Shown one piece after another: positions 62,055-64,000 of a stretch of DNA of 64,000 bases. Source of the DNA: Burkholderia sp. 9120 (GTDB taxonomy: Bacteria > Pseudomonadota > Gammaproteobacteria > Burkholderiales > Burkholderiaceae); contig NZ_JQNA01000002.1 in assembly GCF_000745015.1 (NCBI RefSeq), positions 3,968,001 through 4,032,000 of the forward strand. Direction: 5' to 3'. The notes below the pieces were generated by a model. It was not told where the DNA came from. It was given only the letters and a program-made list of their open reading frames with translations, and made no database searches. The first letter of the stretch is position 1; every line of letters starts with the position of its first letter. Both the position numbers and the translations under genes were made by a program.

Positions 62055-64000
62055 TCACCCGCACGCGCCGACCTCGCCGCAGGCCGTGCAAAAGTCGCAG
62101 CCGTCCTTGCGAATCACCGCATTCGCGCCGCACGACCCGCATTTGCGTCCGAGCATGGTCTGCAGTCCGAGCACGCCGCCGGCCTGCGCCGACGTGGCGG
62201 CATCATCGCCATCGTCGGGATTCGGCCGGATGCCGAAGTCCGCCGACAGCGCCGTCTCCGCCTTCATCTGCCCGCGCGGCAAACGCGCCAGCCTACGCGA
62301 CGGCACCTGATTGCCCTCGGCGTCGAGAAAGCCGCGTCGGTGCAGAATCTGCTGGATCGCGAACGCGAGCGCGGCCACTTCCGAATCGTGCCAGCGCGGC
62401 GTGCGATGACCGTCGAGCCGCTGCACGTCGCCGAGCCGCACCTGTCCGCGATCCCACGACACCTTGCGCATATCCTGCAGATTGCGCGCGACGAACCCGC
62501 CGCGCGCGGCGAGCGACAGCGAGCGCATGGTCGCCGTGATCCATTGCTGCGATTCGTCGCGCTGGCCGGTCGGAATAAAGAACTCAATCGGACGCTCGAT
62601 GCTGACCTCTTCGCCGCCCAGCCGCCCCGTGACTTCGATAAACGACACCGCCACATACAGCGATTTCTTGCCGGCCTGGGTCAGATATTCGACCTTCTCG
62701 ATGATCGCCGGCAGTTCGCCTTTGGGCCGATGATCGATCGCGATTCGCAGCGGATCCTGATCGTTGTCGGCCAGCGAGTCTTCCGCTTGCGCCGGCGGCG
62801 GGCTCACGCTGAGCACCGCGCCGAGCGTTTCGTTCGGGCGATACGTGGCGAGGCCTTTTAGGCCGTTTTTCCAGGCGTCGAAATAGAGGCTTTCGAACGC
62901 GTCGAACGGATAGTCGGCGGGCACGTTGACGGTCTTCGAGATCGAGGTATCCACATACGGTTGCACGGCCGCCATCATGTCGAGATGGTCGCGCGCCGAC
63001 ATCTCGAGCGCGCTGACGAAGTAATCCGGCAGCTTGCCGACATCGCCGCCCAACTCGCGATACAGCCGGTACGCGTAGTCTTCCACGTCGAACGATTCAC
63101 GGCCGCCGTCGGCCATCACCTTCATGCGCGTGTAGGTCCACGAGAAGGCCGGCTCGATGCCGTTCGACGCGTTGTCCGCGAACGCGAGGCTCACCGTGCC
63201 GGTCGGCGCGATGGACAGCAGATGGCTGTTGCGGATGCCGTCGCGGCGAATCGCCGCCTTGAGGTCGTCGGGCAGGCGCGACGCGAAAGTGCCCGCTTCC
63301 AGATAGCGGCCGGCGTCAAACAGCGGAAACGCGCCGCGCTCGCGCGCCAGTTCCACCGACGCGCGATACGCTTCGTCGCGCATCAGCCGCGCGATCCGCA
63401 CCGCGAAGTCGCGGCCGGCCTGCGAGTTGTAGCGCAGGCCGAGCATCACGAGCGTGTCGCCGAGACCGGTGAAGCCGACGCCGATGCGCCGCTTCGCGTG
63501 CGACTCGTCGTATTGCTGCGGCAGCGGCCACAGCGTGACGTCGAGCACGTCGTCGAGAAAGCGCACCTGAGTGCGGGTGCGCTGGGCGAGGCCGTCCCAG
63601 TCGAACGACGGCGCGCCGCCTTTCATCTGCGCGAACGGCTCGATCACGAAGCGCGTCAGGTTGAGCGGCCCGAGGTTGCAGCAGCCGTACGCGGGCAACG
63701 GTTGTTCGCCGCACGGATTGGTCGCGCGGATGGTTTCGACCGCGCGCAGGTTGTTGTCCTCGTTCATCCGCGAAATGAACACGATGCCGGGTTCCGCGAC
63801 GTCGTACGTGGAGCGCATGATGCGCTCCCAGATCGCGCGCGCCGGGCGTTCGCTGTAGACCCACAGGCCGTCGTCGCGCTGCCGCATGTCGTTGGCCGCG
63901 CGTAGCGCCGGCGACGGTTCGCCGCGATGCACGAGCTGCCAGGGCTGATCGGCTTCGACCGCGCGCATGAAGGCGTCGGTGACGCCGACCGACACGTTGA
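62055..64000 (-). CDS. nrdJ: Adenosylcobalamin-dependent ribonucleotide reductase, C-terminal part (cut by window end)
   Basis: The frame is open to the window edge (first residues [14 protein letters not shown]), so only about the last 648 residues are visible. Class II reductase marks are [20 protein letters not shown] with the thiyl-radical/redox Cys region, [16 protein letters not shown] and the finger-loop [20 protein letters not shown]. The C-terminal tail ends [20 protein letters not shown], then CGEVGACG, a Cys-rich end typical of NrdJ and needed for reductant transfer or metal binding. The enzyme makes deoxyribonucleotides with vitamin B12 and without oxygen. Confidence 0.93.
   Translation of the reverse strand, partial: NVSVGVTDAFMRAVEADQPWQLVHRGEPSPALRAANDMRQRDDGLWVYSERPARAIWERIMRSTYDVAEPGIVFISRMNEDNNLRAVETIRATNPCGEQPLPAYGCCNLGPLNLTRFVIEPFAQMKGGAPSFDWDGLAQRTRTQVRFLDDVLDVTLWPLPQQYDESHAKRRIGVGFTGLGDTLVMLGLRYNSQAGRDFAVRIARLMRDEAYRASVELARERGAFPLFDAGRYLEAGTFASRLPDDLKAAIRRDGIRNSHLLSIAPTGTVSLAFADNASNGIEPAFSWTYTRMKVMADGGRESFDVEDYAYRLYRELGGDVGKLPDYFVSALEMSARDHLDMMAAVQPYVDTSISKTVNVPADYPFDAFESLYFDAWKNGLKGLATYRPNETLGAVLSVSPPPAQAEDSLADNDQDPLRIAIDHRPKGELPAIIEKVEYLTQAGKKSLYVAVSFIEVTGRLGGEEVSIERPIEFFIPTGQRDESQQWITATMRSLSLAARGGFVARNLQDMRKVSWDRGQVRLGDVQRLDGHRTPRWHDSEVAALAFAIQQILHRRGFLDAEGNQVPSRRLARLPRGQMKAETALSADFGIRPNPDDGDDAATSAQAGGVLGLQTMLGRKCGSCGANAVIRKDGCDFCTACGEVGACG

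Noticed and set aside
1..64000. CRISPR arrays, rRNA or tRNA genes, prophage
   Set aside because: No regularly spaced repeats with spacers, no cloverleaf or rRNA-like stretches and no phage structural genes other than the T6SS homologues were seen.

Overview
This 64 kb window is high-GC, densely coded DNA that reads like a chromosome of the family Burkholderiaceae, most likely Paraburkholderia. That placement is an inference from protein style and gene neighbourhoods (a Burkholderia-type T6SS with TagX-like and TagF genes, a BetR-type regulator, a cobalamin-dependent NrdJ, an IrlRS-like two-component system); no 16S rRNA or tRNA gene is present to anchor it.

Layout. 1-1.6 kb: the end of a hybrid histidine kinase converging on a BetR/receiver regulator. 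2-3.7 kb: a hipBA toxin-antitoxin operon with a dense operator array. 3.8-8.2 kb: housekeeping genes (a frameshifted Cys-rich secreted protein, a TVGYGD potassium channel, an ornithine-cyclodeaminase-type reductase, zwf with a clear terminator). 8.3-31.9 kb: a large type VI secretion locus in four transcription units: tssL-tssK-tssJ leftward; a TPR lipoprotein gene then tssB-tssC-hcp-tssE-tssF-tssG-tssH-tssA rightward; ompA-tagF-tssM leftward; and a tagX-like peptidase divergent from a Cys-tailed membrane protein. No VgrG, PAAR or recognisable effector is present. A GlxA-type regulator and a small monooxygenase sit inside the locus. 32-38.9 kb: a lipoprotein nucleoside hydrolase, a LysR regulator with a (TGCC)7 tract upstream, an IS4-family insertion with a 10-bp target duplication inside one arm of a pair of inverted repeats, and a zinc alcohol dehydrogenase divergent from an AraC regulator.

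38.9-43.3 kb: a cassette of a DUF5666-like periplasmic protein, a cytochrome b561-type membrane protein and an MsrP/YedY-like molybdopterin lipoprotein, divergent from an IrlRS/CusRS/HprRS-like two-component system with a CusR-type box between them. A second copy of the same three families lies at 59.6-61.7 kb with a different gene order. 43.4-48.2 kb: a tandem luxR-luxI quorum-sensing pair divergent from an uncharacterised ATP-grasp ligase-like gene and an MFS exporter, which looks like a small quorum-linked biosynthesis/export locus. 48.2-58.9 kb: a GGDEF diguanylate cyclase with two related sensor modules, a D-2-hydroxyacid dehydrogenase, a cytoplasmic-facing molybdoenzyme of SoeABC/DmsABC type, an XRE-cupin regulator and an Xaa-Pro aminopeptidase. 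62-64 kb: the C-terminal part of nrdJ, cut by the window edge.

The two best candidates for undescribed biology are the duplicated DUF5666/cytochrome b/MsrP-like module with its adjacent two-component system, and the quorum-sensing/ATP-grasp/MFS locus.
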